Shown: positions 28,847 to 38,242, counted from the first letter of the stretch. The stretch: DNA of 64,000 nt from an uncultured Marinococcus sp. (GCF_947493875.1 NZ_CANLSU010000002.1:372001-436000); one strand, 5' to 3'. A program made the numbers and translations. Notes: a model not told the origin generated them from the sequence alone.

Positions 28847-29101
28847 ATGGATATCATTCCTTTTGAAAATACATGGCCGTACGACAAAATAGGTGAAGAT
28901 ATTTATATTAATGAATGTCCGTACTGCGGCACAAGAAGCGTATTAACATCAATGAAACTAAAGGATTTGGAATGGGCAAAAGAGGAAATAAAAACATATA
29001 TCAATATGCCGTGCTGTCATAAACGCATGCATATTGTATTTGCAGATGAAGATTACTTATGGACGACAGAGCCGCTGAGACGAAGGGAGAGAAAGTCATG
29101 A
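28847..29101 (+). CDS. Small CxxC protein of unknown function upstream of dapF
   Basis: An 84-residue protein I do not recognise by name. [12 protein letters not shown] near residue 24 and MPCCHKRMH near residue 56 form a CxxC and CC-H pattern suggesting a zinc ribbon. AGAGGGGGAAAAG precedes ATG 28847. The stop overlaps the dapF start (ATGA), so the two genes are translationally coupled. Function unknown. Confidence 0.7.
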   Translation: MDIIPFENTWPYDKIGEDIYINECPYCGTRSVLTSMKLKDLEWAKEEIKTYINMPCCHKRMHIVFADEDYLWTTEPLRRRERKS

Positions 29102-29955
29102 AATTTACAAAAATGCACGGACTTGGCAACAGCTACATTTATGTTGATGTATTTGAAGAAACGCTGGAAGAGCATGAACTGCCGAGGCTCGCCCGGCAGG
29201 TAGCCGATAAAAATAAAGGAATAGGCTCAGACGGGCTGATTCTGATCGGGCCGTCGACGCATGAAGACGTGAAGATGCAGGTGTTCAACGCTGATGGCTC
29301 AGAAGCGAAAAACTGCGGGAACGGGCTGCGCTGCACAGCCAAGTATGCTTATGAGCATGGTTATGTTAATAAAGAGCGTTTTACGATTGAAACGCTCGGA
29401 GGGACGATGAAAGCCACCGTTCATCCGGACAATACCGGTCAGACCGTAAGCCTGGTGACCGTCGACATGGGAGCTCCCGAATTTGAATGGGCCCAGGTGC
29501 CTGTTAAAAATTCGGGTCAGCACGAGCTGGTTCTTGAAGCTGCAGGCCGTTCCTGGCAGTTGATGCCTGTATCCATGGGCAATCCACACGGAGTCATCTT
29601 CGTGGATGACACAGAGCAGGCGCCGGTGGAAGCAGCCGGCGCGGAGCTTGAAACACACGAAGCCTTTCCGGAAGGGGCCAACATTGAATTCGTGCATATG
29701 CGCCGCAGTGATGTAATGGATTTTAGAGTATGGGAGCGCGGCTCCGGTATTACCCAGGCGTGCGGAACAGGCGCTTGTGCGGCGGTGGCAGCCGCGGTGG
29801 CAGCCGGAAAAAGTGAAAAAGATAAAGAGGTGACTGTGCATCTTCCCGGCGGTGATCTGTATATTACGTGGCAGTCATCAGGAAATATACTGATGACGGG
29901 AAATGCTGAGGTTATCTGCACGGGGGACTATGAAACTAGAAGGGCATCAATATAA
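29098..29955 (+). CDS. dapF: Diaminopimelate epimerase
   Basis: A 285-residue cofactor-independent epimerase converting LL- to meso-diaminopimelate for lysine and peptidoglycan. The two catalytic cysteines are Cys73 in [16 protein letters not shown] and the cysteine of QACGTGACA near residue 222. The longer frame from 29059 is rejected: GGGAGAGAAAGTC precedes ATG 29098 and [11 protein letters not shown] is the family start. It overlaps the upstream small gene by 4 bases. Confidence 0.96.
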   Translation: MKFTKMHGLGNSYIYVDVFEETLEEHELPRLARQVADKNKGIGSDGLILIGPSTHEDVKMQVFNADGSEAKNCGNGLRCTAKYAYEHGYVNKERFTIETLGGTMKATVHPDNTGQTVSLVTVDMGAPEFEWAQVPVKNSGQHELVLEAAGRSWQLMPVSMGNPHGVIFVDDTEQAPVEAAGAELETHEAFPEGANIEFVHMRRSDVMDFRVWERGSGITQACGTGACAAVAAAVAAGKSEKDKEVTVHLPGGDLYITWQSSGNILMTGNAEVICTGDYETRRASI

Positions 29956-29956
29956 A

Positions 29957-29988
29957 CAAAAAGAGAGCGGGCGCCCGCTCTCTTTTTA
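29957..29988. terminator. Bidirectional terminator between dapF and mqnE
   Basis: Perfect palindrome arms AAAAAGAGAGCGGGC and GCCCGCTCTCTTTTT. Confidence 0.9.
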
Positions 29989-29994
29989 GTACGT

Positions 29995-31092
29995 TTAATA
30001 GGATTTAACAATGTTATAGAAGGTATCCCGTTCCACCGGAGTTTTTCCGGCAGTTTTAATCAGGTGGATCAGTTCCTTACGGGTGATCCCCTGGGATGTC
30101 AGCGCGCCGACAGAATGGGAGATCCGTTCCTCGATCAGAGTGCCATGAATATCGTCGGAGCCAAACGTGAGGGCCATCTGGGTCAGCTGGGCACCGATGT
30201 TAATCCAGTATGCTTTGATGTGATCAAAGTTATCAAGCATCAGTCGTGAAATCGCCACAGTCCGCAGATCATCGAAGGCGGAGGTGCGCTGGTGCAGGCC
30301 GGCATCGAGCTTGCGCGGCTGCATGGCAAGCGGGATAAAGACCATGAATCCATTGGTTTTGTCCTGCAGGGCACGGACACGGTCCATATGAATGAGCCGT
30401 TCCTCCTTCGATTCAATCGACCCGTACAGCATAGTGGCGTGCGTACGCATGCCAAGATCGTGAGCGAGTTCGTGAGCTTCGAGCCATTCAAACGTCGTCG
30501 CCTTATCCGGACTCATTTTCGCGCGGTAGTTCTCGGTAAGAATTTCAGCACCGCCGCCTGGAAGCGTATCGAGTCCCGCCTTTTGCAGTTCTACGAGGAC
30601 TTCGCGCATGCTGATCCCTGCGTGACGGGCAAAAAATTCGATTTCAGCTCCTGTATAGGCTTTAACCTTTGCCTGTGGGTAATGCTTTTTCAACACACGG
30701 ACGGTATTTAAATAATATTCAAACGGCACATCTGTATTGTGGCCGCCAACGATGTGAAATTCCCGGATGTTGTCATTCCAGCGTTTCTCGACGTATTCGA
30801 GCAGTTCTTCTTCATGCATCGTATACGCGTTTTCCTCGCCGGGCTTACGTTTAAATCCGCAAAACGAACAGCTGGCTTCGCATACGTTGGTCGGGTTGAT
30901 GTACATATTTTCGATGAAATAAACGTTATCCCCGTTTTTTCTTTCGTTCACCTCATTTGCCAACTGGGCCACGGTTAACAGGTCTGCTGTTTCATAGAGG
31001 TAGAGGCCGTCTTCAATGGATAATCGTTCTCCTTCTCGGACTTTGTCGGCAATGCGCTGCATGTCGGCGTCGCGATTCAAGGTGATCGCCAT
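29995..31092 (-). CDS. mqnE: Aminofutalosine synthase MqnE
   Basis: A 365-residue radical-SAM enzyme of the futalosine route to menaquinone. Cys71, Cys75 and Cys78 (CEASCSFCGF) form the CxxxCxxC cluster motif. FHIVGGHNTDVPFEYYL, GGGAEIL and FMVFIPLAMQP are typical of MqnE/MqnC/CofH-type enzymes, and the spacing favours MqnE. B. subtilis uses the MenFDHCEB route instead, so this marks a different quinone pathway. The start is ATG 31092 after AAGGAAGG; a 24-codon extension is rejected. No other mqn gene is in the window. Confidence 0.88.
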   Translation of the reverse strand: MAITLNRDADMQRIADKVREGERLSIEDGLYLYETADLLTVAQLANEVNERKNGDNVYFIENMYINPTNVCEASCSFCGFKRKPGEENAYTMHEEELLEYVEKRWNDNIREFHIVGGHNTDVPFEYYLNTVRVLKKHYPQAKVKAYTGAEIEFFARHAGISMREVLVELQKAGLDTLPGGGAEILTENYRAKMSPDKATTFEWLEAHELAHDLGMRTHATMLYGSIESKEERLIHMDRVRALQDKTNGFMVFIPLAMQPRKLDAGLHQRTSAFDDLRTVAISRLMLDNFDHIKAYWINIGAQLTQMALTFGSDDIHGTLIEERISHSVGALTSQGITRKELIHLIKTAGKTPVERDTFYNIVKSY

Positions 31093-31309
31093 ATTAATCC
31101 TTCCTTTCCGATGTACAAGAAATACTGTGAAGTTCAGCGGTTCTGCAGGCGGCTTCCGTACCACCGTGCAGAATCTTATCTGCTGTTTAGGTATATAAAA
31201 GGTATGCTGCCAGGGAAAGACATCATACTAACAAGAATTTCCGGGGCTCAATTTCTTATTATACATCGTGCTATTCCGGAAGGAAAGTAACAACGCCCAA
31301 AGCAGTTCC

Positions 31310-32944
31310 TCAATCGGAAGAAGCACCTGAAGGAGAGGCGGAAGAGTAATTCCATGCTTCCGGATAAAGCGGCATCCGCTCCGATCGGTAAACTACCCGT
31401 CCGTCGCCTTTTTTAATGCCGGAAAGCTCGAGCTCGTACACTACTTCCCCAGTGTCGCCGGCAGTTTCAACGATAGTGGCCTGATAGCTGTCATTCACCT
31501 TCTGGTACCCGGAGGTGAGCAGGCGGTTCGTGGTTTCGTACATATAATCAGCATCACCGACCACGTTGGAGAAAAAGTCTTTCCCGCGTTCTTCTCCGTA
31601 TTTCCACACGGTCTCTGCCGTACCTTCCTCTTCATTGATCCGGTATTGTATGCCCTGACTGTAGTCTCTGCTGATGGATTCATCGCCGCGAGTGACAGTC
31701 GTGTTGTTATCAAACAGAAGAACGTCTTTTGTGTCCGGATTGTCATCCTGGTCTGGAAGAATCATCGGGGCATGCTGGGCGCCGGGATATTTTAAATTAC
31801 CGTTTTCGGGCTCCAGCACTTTTTTGGCCATGTCCGCAGACCAGCCTTCAGGGGCCCCGAGAATCCAGTTAATGTTCATTTCAGGATACGTTAAGCTGAG
31901 GACCGCGCTCTGATGGCGGCCGGATATAAGAATGCTCCTGTTTTCCTTGTCGTACCAAATGGCATTCAGATGCATCCAGTCGCCGTCACTTTCGTTCGGG
32001 CCGGAATATTCTTCGTACGCTTCAGCAGGGAAGATATCTTTTAAATCGAGCGTTTCCACCGTTTCGCCGGTAGCGCGATCGATTTCCACCATAGTATCCT
32101 CTTCATAAGCATTGCTGTTGTCATGCACGGTAACTAACAGATTATTGTTAGGCAGCTCAATGGCATCGTGGTGAATGACGTTAGTGTCCTCGTAATTGGG
32201 CAGGTTAACCTTGTACTGGTTCTGAATCTTCCCGAGCATGTCCGTCTCAAACAGATACTCATTGCGTTTATCCTCAGACTGCGATGCCCCGAGCAGCAGA
32301 TTGCCATTGGAGAGCCGTTTAAACACAAAGCCCCCGGTCCGGGAGGAGTACCAGCGAATATCTCCCTGCTCATCCACTCCATAAGCCTTGGATTTGCCAG
32401 GGGTTATGAAAGTAAGACCAGGTTCCATTTCCGCCGGGGAGCTTTCTATTACCTCTCTGTTATGAGCGAAAGCAGGAGTATCGTCAGTTTTCAGGGAAAC
32501 GGTCTGCTCCTGAACGTTTCCCTGGCGGTCCTCGGCTTCTATGGTAACTTCATTATCTGTGCCGGGATACAGCCCGAGAACAGGGACTTCGTGCTCCTGG
32601 TTAAAGGCAGGGTATGTATGCGTAATGTCCTGTGCATCGCCGCGACTGGCCACAGTTACAGTAATACGGCTTGGGTTTTCTGTGCGAAATTTCGTTAAGG
32701 CGGTCAACGGAGCTTCGCCGTAGGGGTCCTGGATTACCATGGGATTGTCAAACGTATGGTTTCCGTCAATATATTCCTGCCGCCACTCCTTTTCCATTTT
32801 TTCCTGCTCTTCGATTAAACTGGTCTCACTGCTTGTGGTGGAGGCGCTTTGGAAAATGGAAAAAGCAACGGTCTGGGTGGTGTTTTCCGCAATAATGATC
32901 CAGCCAACGGCAAGGGCCAGGATCAGAAAAGTCATTAGCTTCAA
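31310..32944 (-). CDS. Arylsulfotransferase (ASST) family protein
   Basis: A 544-residue protein with an N-terminal hydrophobic segment (signal or anchor, residues 1-20). The ASST beta-propeller region includes NVIHHDAIELPNNNLLVTV, WMHLNAIWYD, ILISGRHQSAVLSL and YPGAQHAPMILPD, giving the conserved histidines and arginine of the active site. The family transfers sulfate between phenols without PAPS. The sequence is acidic. It stands alone, with no sulfatase or transporter nearby. Confidence 0.85.
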   Translation of the reverse strand: MKLMTFLILALAVGWIIIAENTTQTVAFSIFQSASTTSSETSLIEEQEKMEKEWRQEYIDGNHTFDNPMVIQDPYGEAPLTALTKFRTENPSRITVTVASRGDAQDITHTYPAFNQEHEVPVLGLYPGTDNEVTIEAEDRQGNVQEQTVSLKTDDTPAFAHNREVIESSPAEMEPGLTFITPGKSKAYGVDEQGDIRWYSSRTGGFVFKRLSNGNLLLGASQSEDKRNEYLFETDMLGKIQNQYKVNLPNYEDTNVIHHDAIELPNNNLLVTVHDNSNAYEEDTMVEIDRATGETVETLDLKDIFPAEAYEEYSGPNESDGDWMHLNAIWYDKENRSILISGRHQSAVLSLTYPEMNINWILGAPEGWSADMAKKVLEPENGNLKYPGAQHAPMILPDQDDNPDTKDVLLFDNNTTVTRGDESISRDYSQGIQYRINEEEGTAETVWKYGEERGKDFFSNVVGDADYMYETTNRLLTSGYQKVNDSYQATIVETAGDTGEVVYELELSGIKKGDGRVVYRSERMPLYPEAWNYSSASPSGASSD

Positions 32945-33049
32945 AAAAATGCCTCCCTGCTTAAAATTATAGGAACTTTCTCACAAGTATAAGCAAAATA
33001 AAAGTATTTGCACACAAAAACGTCCGCCAAAAAAAACAAAGGGGAATAT

Positions 33050-33078
33050 TTGAAGAACGGAGGCTAAGGGTCTATAAT
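33050..33078 (+). promoter_or_regulatory. Promoter of yutM
   Basis: TTGAAG (33050-33055), 17-bp spacer, TATAAT (33073-33078). Confidence 0.8.
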
Positions 33079-33115
33079 ATAAATGAGCCTCAGATACACA
33101 AAGGAGGAAACACTA

Positions 33116-33469
33116 ATGTTAGTATTATCGGATGCAGCAGCACAGCGTGTGCTGGACATGATTGAAGAAGAAGGCGACAGTTCACTATATATGCGTGTAG
33201 GCGTAAAGGGCGGCGGATGCACCGGCTTATCCTACGGCATGGGCTTTGATTCCATAGTAGAAGAAACTGACCAGGTGCTTGAAATCAAAGGTGTTCCAAT
33301 CGTTGTAGACAGTGAGAGTGCTCCTGTTCTTGACGGCGTAAACATCGATTTTAAAGAAAACATGATGGGCGGCGGCTTTACGATCGACAATCCGAACGCC
33401 ATCGCCTCCTGCGGCTGCGGCGCATCGTTCAAGACCGCAACCAAAGAAGGCACACCGGAGAAATGCTAG
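33116..33469 (+). CDS. yutM: HesB/IscA-type Fe-S protein YutM
   Basis: A 117-residue A-type carrier. The three conserved cysteines are Cys35 (GGGCTGLSY) and Cys99/Cys101 (SCGCGASF). It binds and delivers Fe-S clusters. The true start is ATG 33116 after AAAGGAGG; the frame opens 33 bp earlier at the promoter. It has its own promoter and terminator, separate from the suf operon. Confidence 0.95.
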   Translation: MLVLSDAAAQRVLDMIEEEGDSSLYMRVGVKGGGCTGLSYGMGFDSIVEETDQVLEIKGVPIVVDSESAPVLDGVNIDFKENMMGGGFTIDNPNAIASCGCGASFKTATKEGTPEKC

Positions 33470-33484
33470 AATAATAGTGTTGGA

Positions 33485-33518
33485 AAAAGCAGCTGTCAGC
33501 GTACAGCTGCTTTTTTTA
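33485..33518 (+). terminator. Terminator after yutM
   Basis: AAGCAGCTGT/ACAGCTGCTT stem followed by a T-run. Confidence 0.9.
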
Positions 33519-33578
33519 TGTTTTACTGGTCACAGACAGGCATAATTTGTAGAATAGGAAGGCAGGAGGGAGAGGGTT

Positions 33579-34049
33579 ATGAAAAAACGAACGATCTTTA
33601 CAGGAACGCTCGGTATACTGATGCTGACAGGCTGTGGAAGCAGCTTATCAGAAGAAGAACAGCAGTACATAGAAGAAGTGGATGAAAGTGCCACAGAGCT
33701 TGAACAGCTGGACACACAGCTTACAGAAGCCGTGAACGCCGTGGAGGAGGAAGAAGAGGGGGCAGCTGGAGAACTGCAAAGCATGCAGGAAGACATCTTC
33801 GTCACGGCCTACGATAACGTTGAAGCAATCAGCGTGCCGGAGGGCGAAGACATGCAGGCAGTGTATGACGCGCATGTTTCTTATGCAAACCAATATGTGT
33901 TTATTGCTGAAGAGCTAATGAGTACAGAAGACCTGGAGCAGTCGATTGGAGAAAATATCAATCCGGTGCTTGAACAGGCGGAAAAGGAAAAGAATAATTT
34001 CGCTGACACTGTGCAGGAAGAGACCGGCGAAGAGATCAGCTTTGAATAG
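33579..34049 (+). CDS. Hypothetical acidic lipoprotein
   Basis: A 156-residue predicted lipoprotein. The signal peptide ends in the lipobox LTGC (Cys near residue 19). The mature part is helical and strongly acidic with a run of Glu near residue 52, resembling YkyA-type putative cell-wall-binding lipoproteins in style only. I do not recognise a family. AGGAGGGAGAGGG precedes the ATG. It ends at a terminator shared with yumC. Confidence 0.65.
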   Translation: MKKRTIFTGTLGILMLTGCGSSLSEEEQQYIEEVDESATELEQLDTQLTEAVNAVEEEEEGAAGELQSMQEDIFVTAYDNVEAISVPEGEDMQAVYDAHVSYANQYVFIAEELMSTEDLEQSIGENINPVLEQAEKEKNNFADTVQEETGEEISFE

Positions 34050-34050
34050 C

Positions 34051-34084
34051 AAAAAAACGATCCCGGGTACGGATCGTTTTTTTT
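34051..34084. terminator. Bidirectional terminator between the lipoprotein gene and yumC
   Basis: AAAACGATCC/GGATCGTTTT stem with A- and T-runs on both sides. Confidence 0.9.
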
Positions 34085-34085
34085 A

Positions 34086-35075
34086 TTAAAACATATGGGA
34101 GCTGTGTCCGGGCTGGACCTTTGCCTTTGGATTAATATAATTCATCGCGTTGTTCACTGCCGTAGGAGCTTCCCCGAAGCCGGTAGCAATTAATTTTACC
34201 TTGCCGTCGTAGGAAGTAACGTCTCCTGCTGCGTATACGCCCGGGATGTTTGTTTCCATTTTCGTGTTCACAACAATGGAATTTTTATGAATATCAAGTC
34301 CCCACTCTTTAATCGGTCCCAGGGAAGAAACGAAGCCGTAGTTGACGATCAGGGAATCAACGTCGACCACCTGTTCAGCAGTGCCTTTCACTTCTTCAAA
34401 CACAACCTGCTGAATCCGTTCGCCGTCTCCGAGAACATCCTTGACCTGAAACGGTGTGAGAATATCCACATTCGACTGGTTCAGCTGTTCGACGCTGTGT
34501 TCGTGGGCGCGGAATTTATCCCGGCGGTGGGCAAGAGTGACGTCCGCAATCGGATCAAGCATGTTCGCCCAGTCGACAGCCGAGTCGCCGCCGCCGAGAA
34601 TCGTTACTTTTTCACCGGCAAACGCCTGAAGGTCGTTAACGAAATAGTGAAGGTTGGATTCTTCGTATGGCTCCATGCCGTCGATTTGAAGCTTCCTTGG
34701 CTGAAAGGCGCCTACACCGGCAGTGATAATGATAGTGCGGGTGTAATGGACCCCTTTATCCGTGTGAAGCTCGATCAGGTCGTCTTCGTTGCGGATGACA
34801 TTTTCTACGCTTTGTTCAAGCACTACCTCCGGGTTAAACGGGTTCATCTGTTCAATTAAATTATCCACAAGCTCCTGGGCACGGACCTTTGGAAACCCTG
34901 CAACGTCATATATAAACTTTTCCGGATAAAGGGCAGCAAGCTGTCCCCCGAGCTGTGGCATGCTTTCAATAATTTTAACTTTAGCCTGGCGCATCCCTCC
35001 GTAAAACGCGGTAAACAAACCGGTGGGGCCGCCGCCAATAATGGTCACATCATATATATCTGACTCTAATACCAC
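34086..35075 (-). CDS. yumC: Ferredoxin--NADP+ reductase (YumC type)
   Basis: A 329-residue thioredoxin-reductase-like flavoprotein. [18 protein letters not shown] binds [20 protein letters not shown] binds NADPH, and [25 protein letters not shown] is the C-terminal FAD motif. It lacks the CxxC of thioredoxin reductase, which identifies it as the ferredoxin/flavodoxin reductase class. It is read divergently from yumB with 387 bp between the starts. Confidence 0.94.
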   Translation of the reverse strand: MVLESDIYDVTIIGGGPTGLFTAFYGGMRQAKVKIIESMPQLGGQLAALYPEKFIYDVAGFPKVRAQELVDNLIEQMNPFNPEVVLEQSVENVIRNEDDLIELHTDKGVHYTRTIIITAGVGAFQPRKLQIDGMEPYEESNLHYFVNDLQAFAGEKVTILGGGDSAVDWANMLDPIADVTLAHRRDKFRAHEHSVEQLNQSNVDILTPFQVKDVLGDGERIQQVVFEEVKGTAEQVVDVDSLIVNYGFVSSLGPIKEWGLDIHKNSIVVNTKMETNIPGVYAAGDVTSYDGKVKLIATGFGEAPTAVNNAMNYINPKAKVQPGHSSHMF

Positions 35076-35164
35076 TAAGGTACACCTCCAAGAATCTTTT
35101 CAAATTTCAATCCATTATAATACTGATTGAGAAAAATAGAAACCAATTGAGAAATTGTTTCAAG

Positions 35165-35414
35165 AGTTACATTGTAACATAAGCAAAATCAGTGCCAAGG
35201 GTATTTCCCTTCCACATTCAGGAAGAAGGGATGAAAAAAGGTGAAAATCGGGAAAAAGGTTGAAATATTATGGCAAAACCCATAATATTAAGTACGGGGT
35301 TTGTGTCTATTTTTTTACAAAAAGCAACGCGTTAAAAGCAGAAAACGAAGCGGACTTTTCTTTTTTATTAAGGAAAAGGCGGTTTGATATAGTTGTGTAC
35401 GTGAAATAAATCAC
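35165..35414. promoter_or_regulatory. yumC-yumB intergenic region with three symmetric elements
   Basis: The 387 bp between the divergent starts (35076-35462) hold no gene. Symmetric sites seen are GTTACATTGTAAC near 35167, a perfect 10-bp inverted repeat AATATTATGG (35264-35273)/CCATAATATT (35280-35289), and GTGAAATAAATCAC (35401-35414). The last fits an FNR/CRP-type half-site pair GTGA-N6-TCAC, and fits a Rex core with one mismatch. It lies 49 bp before yumB. Confidence 0.4.
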
Positions 35415-35462
35415 ATACATGAGCTGCTTTTGACAAAAATCTAAAAAATGGAAGTGATTGAC

Positions 35463-36665
35463 ATGGCAGGAAAAACAAATATTGTTGTTTTAGGCGCTGG
35501 CTATGCTGGTCTCGTTTCCGCTTCAAAGCTCGCAAAAGAAGTAGGAACAGACAATGCAAACATTACGCTGGTCAGCAGGCACGATTATCATTACCAGACC
35601 ACCTGGCTGCATGAGCCGGCTGCAGGAACGCTTCACCATGACCGCACCCGTATTAAAGTCAGTAAAATTCTTGATTTAAATAAAATTAACTTCGTGCAGG
35701 ACGAAGCTACGAAGGTCGTTACAGAAGAAAAGAAGGTAACGCTTGCTTCTGGCGGTGAACTGCAGTACGACTACATCATAGTAGGTGTTGGGGCTATCTC
35801 TGAAACGTTCGGTATCGAAGGCGTTTATGAAAACTCCTACCACCGCTGGACCGTGGACGGCGCCCGCCAGATGAAAGACCGTATTGAATATATGTTTGCC
35901 CGCTATCACAGCGACGAAGCAAAAGAAGAAGACCTGACGTTCGTTGTAGCAGGCGCCGGCTTTACCGGTATGGAATTTATGGGCGAGCTGAGTGAGCGCG
36001 TGCCTAAGCTTTGCAAAGAGTACGATGTACCGCGCAATAAAGTAAAAATGTACGTTATCGAAGCGATGCCGACAGCGCTTCCAGGCTTTGATCCGGAGCT
36101 TGTGGAGTATGCGATGAATTTACTTGAAAACCGCGGAGTGGAATTCAAACTGGATTCACCGATCAAAGCAGTAACGGAAAACAGCGTCGAGCTGAATACT
36201 GGGGAATCCGTAAAAACATCGACAGTAATCTGGGCAACTGGTGTCCGCGGCAACCCGCTTATCGAGGAGTCCGGCTTTGAAAACAACCGTGCCCGTGTGA
36301 AAGTTGATGATGATCTGCGTGCTCCCGGCCACGAACGCGAATTTATTATTGGTGACTGTTCCCTGATCATCAATACAGAAATCGATCGTCCATTCCCGCC
36401 GACAGCTCAAATCGCTCTCCAGCAGGGCGAAACAGCTGCCGATAACATCAAAGCATTGATGGAAGGACGTCCGACAGAAGCATTTGTAGCCGATATCAAA
36501 GGTACAGTGGCTTCTCTCGGTGGAAAAGAAGCGATTGGCGTTGTAGGTTCGAAAAAGCTTTACGGCCGTCCCGCCTACTTTATGAAAAAAGTAATCGAAA
36601 ACCGTGCATTATGGGTTCTCGGCGGCTTTGGCTTCCTGCTTCGCAAAGGACAAAGCCCGTTCTAA
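35463..36665 (+). CDS. yumB: Type II NADH dehydrogenase (YumB-like)
   Basis: A 400-residue single-subunit NADH:quinone oxidoreductase. IVVLGAGYAGLVSASKL binds FAD; TFVVAGAGFTGMEFMGEL binds NADH; FIIGDCSLI is the second FAD motif and FPPTAQIALQQGE the quinone-side motif. The C-terminal helix (residues about 380-400) docks on the membrane. ATG 35463 follows GGAAGTG. It is the second NDH-2 in the window, the other being fused to TetR near 27 kb. Confidence 0.93.
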   Translation: MAGKTNIVVLGAGYAGLVSASKLAKEVGTDNANITLVSRHDYHYQTTWLHEPAAGTLHHDRTRIKVSKILDLNKINFVQDEATKVVTEEKKVTLASGGELQYDYIIVGVGAISETFGIEGVYENSYHRWTVDGARQMKDRIEYMFARYHSDEAKEEDLTFVVAGAGFTGMEFMGELSERVPKLCKEYDVPRNKVKMYVIEAMPTALPGFDPELVEYAMNLLENRGVEFKLDSPIKAVTENSVELNTGESVKTSTVIWATGVRGNPLIEESGFENNRARVKVDDDLRAPGHEREFIIGDCSLIINTEIDRPFPPTAQIALQQGETAADNIKALMEGRPTEAFVADIKGTVASLGGKEAIGVVGSKKLYGRPAYFMKKVIENRALWVLGGFGFLLRKGQSPF

Positions 36666-36687
36666 AATGATTACAGATTAAACACAG

Positions 36688-36724
36688 AAGAAGCCTCCGG
36701 CATAGTTTGCCGGAGGCTTCTTTC
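36688..36724 (+). terminator. Terminator after yumB
   Basis: AGAAGCCTCCGG/CCGGAGGCTTCT stem followed by T residues. Confidence 0.9.
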
Positions 36725-36753
36725 GCGTACAGAAATATACAAACCAGGACAGG

Positions 36754-37233
36754 TCACACGATAAAAATCGCATGAGCCGCAAACGTTATAGCCACCCCGA
36801 AGATAGCGCCGAAGATAACTTCAATCGGCTGGTGGCCGAGCAGCTCCTTCAGCTCCTGGCGTTTTTCGGGCTCCCGTTTTTGCTGCCAGGACCGGGCTTC
36901 CGTCACGAGACGGTTGAAGTCGTTAACCAGCTGATTCAATACGGTGGCATGATAGCCCGCGTGCCTCCGGACGCCGGTAGCATCAAACATTACAATAACG
37001 CCAAAAACGATGCAGATGGCAAAAAGATTCGAATCAAACCCCTGCTCAATACCGATAGCTGTAGAAAGTGAGGTGACAGCTGCGGAGTGGGAGCTTGGCA
37101 TGCCGCCGGTGCTTGTGATGAGTGAAGCGTCCCAGGTCTTGGCAGCAATGAAACCAAGGGGTATTTTAATCGCCTGTGCTAATAAGATAGAAGATAATGC
37201 CACTAAGAGTGGGAAGTTCTGCAGTAATTCCAT
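36754..37233 (-). CDS. yuiD: Divergent PAP2 family membrane protein YuiD
   Basis: A 159-residue membrane protein of the DUF212 / divergent PAP2 family. About four hydrophobic segments are present, with the conserved STGGMPSSHSA and FDATGVRRHAGYHA motifs corresponding to phosphatase active-site histidines. A lipid-phosphate substrate is likely but unproven. It is convergent with yumB, close to its B. subtilis neighbours. Confidence 0.88.
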   Translation of the reverse strand: MELLQNFPLLVALSSILLAQAIKIPLGFIAAKTWDASLITSTGGMPSSHSAAVTSLSTAIGIEQGFDSNLFAICIVFGVIVMFDATGVRRHAGYHATVLNQLVNDFNRLVTEARSWQQKREPEKRQELKELLGHQPIEVIFGAIFGVAITFAAHAIFIV

Positions 37234-37515
37234 TCACGAACGTCCTTTCTGAATTTTGGCAGTTAGTAAGGATAAGGAACAGCCCACATTATGATAAATA
37301 TAAGTACAGGCAACAATATTTTATCACATGGCATCAGGTTCGTCGTGCCATCGCTCGAAGAAAGCAGAAAAAGATGAACAAACTAAAAAATAGATTCATT
37401 CCAGAAAAATCGCTGCTACGGAGGATTTCAGGGCTAAAGCAGGCGTCAGCATGAATTAATGGGGATTAGGTGCTAGTATGTATAGGATGGAAGGGATAAA
37501 ATATACCTAAACCAT

Positions 37516-37546
37516 TTGCAACAATTATATATGTTAAGTATACTTA
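37516..37546 (+). promoter_or_regulatory. Promoter and palindrome upstream of the TRAP transporter
   Basis: TTGCAA (37516-37521), 17-bp spacer, TATACT (37539-37544). The 12-bp perfect palindrome TAAGTATACTTA (37535-37546) covers the -10 box and is a good operator candidate. The rest of 37234-37671 holds no gene that I can support. Confidence 0.5.
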
Positions 37547-37671
37547 CACTAACTTATTATAAAAAATTTCCATGCGTACATATTACCGCAGAATGTCAGG
37601 TCTGCATCTAACTCAAATCCAGCAAATATTTTTTAAAAATTGAAAAAAATGCAGAAATGGGTGTTTGAAAA

Positions 37672-38214
37672 TTGAAAATATTAAAGTGGCTTGACTTAGG
37701 GCTCAAACGCACGGAAGAGGCGGTGCTGTCGCTTGCGATCATTACAATAACGGTGATGGTGGCAGGCAATACCATCAGCAGGAACCTCGGTCTCGGCGGC
37801 TGGGCGTTCGCAGAAGAAATCAGCCAGATTGCGATTTATATGGCGACATTTCTCGGGCTCGGCTATGTGGCCAGGCAGGGCAGGCATATCAGTATGACGG
37901 CATTATTTGATAATGTACCGTACAAGTTCCGGAAAACGCTGGCGCTTATTATTCCACTCGTTACAGCATTAGTGCTGTTTGCTTTGGCATATTACTCCTA
38001 CGACTATGTATTGGCCTCGCAGAACAGGGTCACTAACTACCTCCGGATTTCCTATGTTTGGATGGTGGTGTGGGCGCCTATCGGCTTTCTGCTTGGAGGG
38101 GTTCAGTTTCTACGGAACTTCTGGGTAAATGTGAAAAATAAAGACGTCTACATCGCAGCAGAGCGAAAAGACTACGATACAGAGCAGGAAGCAAAAGAAT
38201 CCAACCAACTATAA
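37672..38214 (+). CDS. dctQ: TRAP transporter small permease DctQ
   Basis: A 180-residue membrane protein with four hydrophobic segments. WAFAEEISQIAIYMATFLGLGYVARQGRHI is the conserved DctQ motif. It pairs with DctM for Na+-driven uptake of a carboxylate-type solute. The start is TTG 37672 with only a weak GGGTG in front, so the exact start is uncertain. It is first in a dctQ-dctM-dctP operon. Confidence 0.9.
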   Translation: MKILKWLDLGLKRTEEAVLSLAIITITVMVAGNTISRNLGLGGWAFAEEISQIAIYMATFLGLGYVARQGRHISMTALFDNVPYKFRKTLALIIPLVTALVLFALAYYSYDYVLASQNRVTNYLRISYVWMVVWAPIGFLLGGVQFLRNFWVNVKNKDVYIAAERKDYDTEQEAKESNQL

Positions 38215-38242
38215 AATATTCGGAGAATGAGAGGAAACAATT

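Noticed and set aside
37197-37454. 85-codon frame upstream of the TRAP operon
   Set aside because: It starts inside yuiD on the opposite strand, has no good ribosome-binding site and reads like random sequence.
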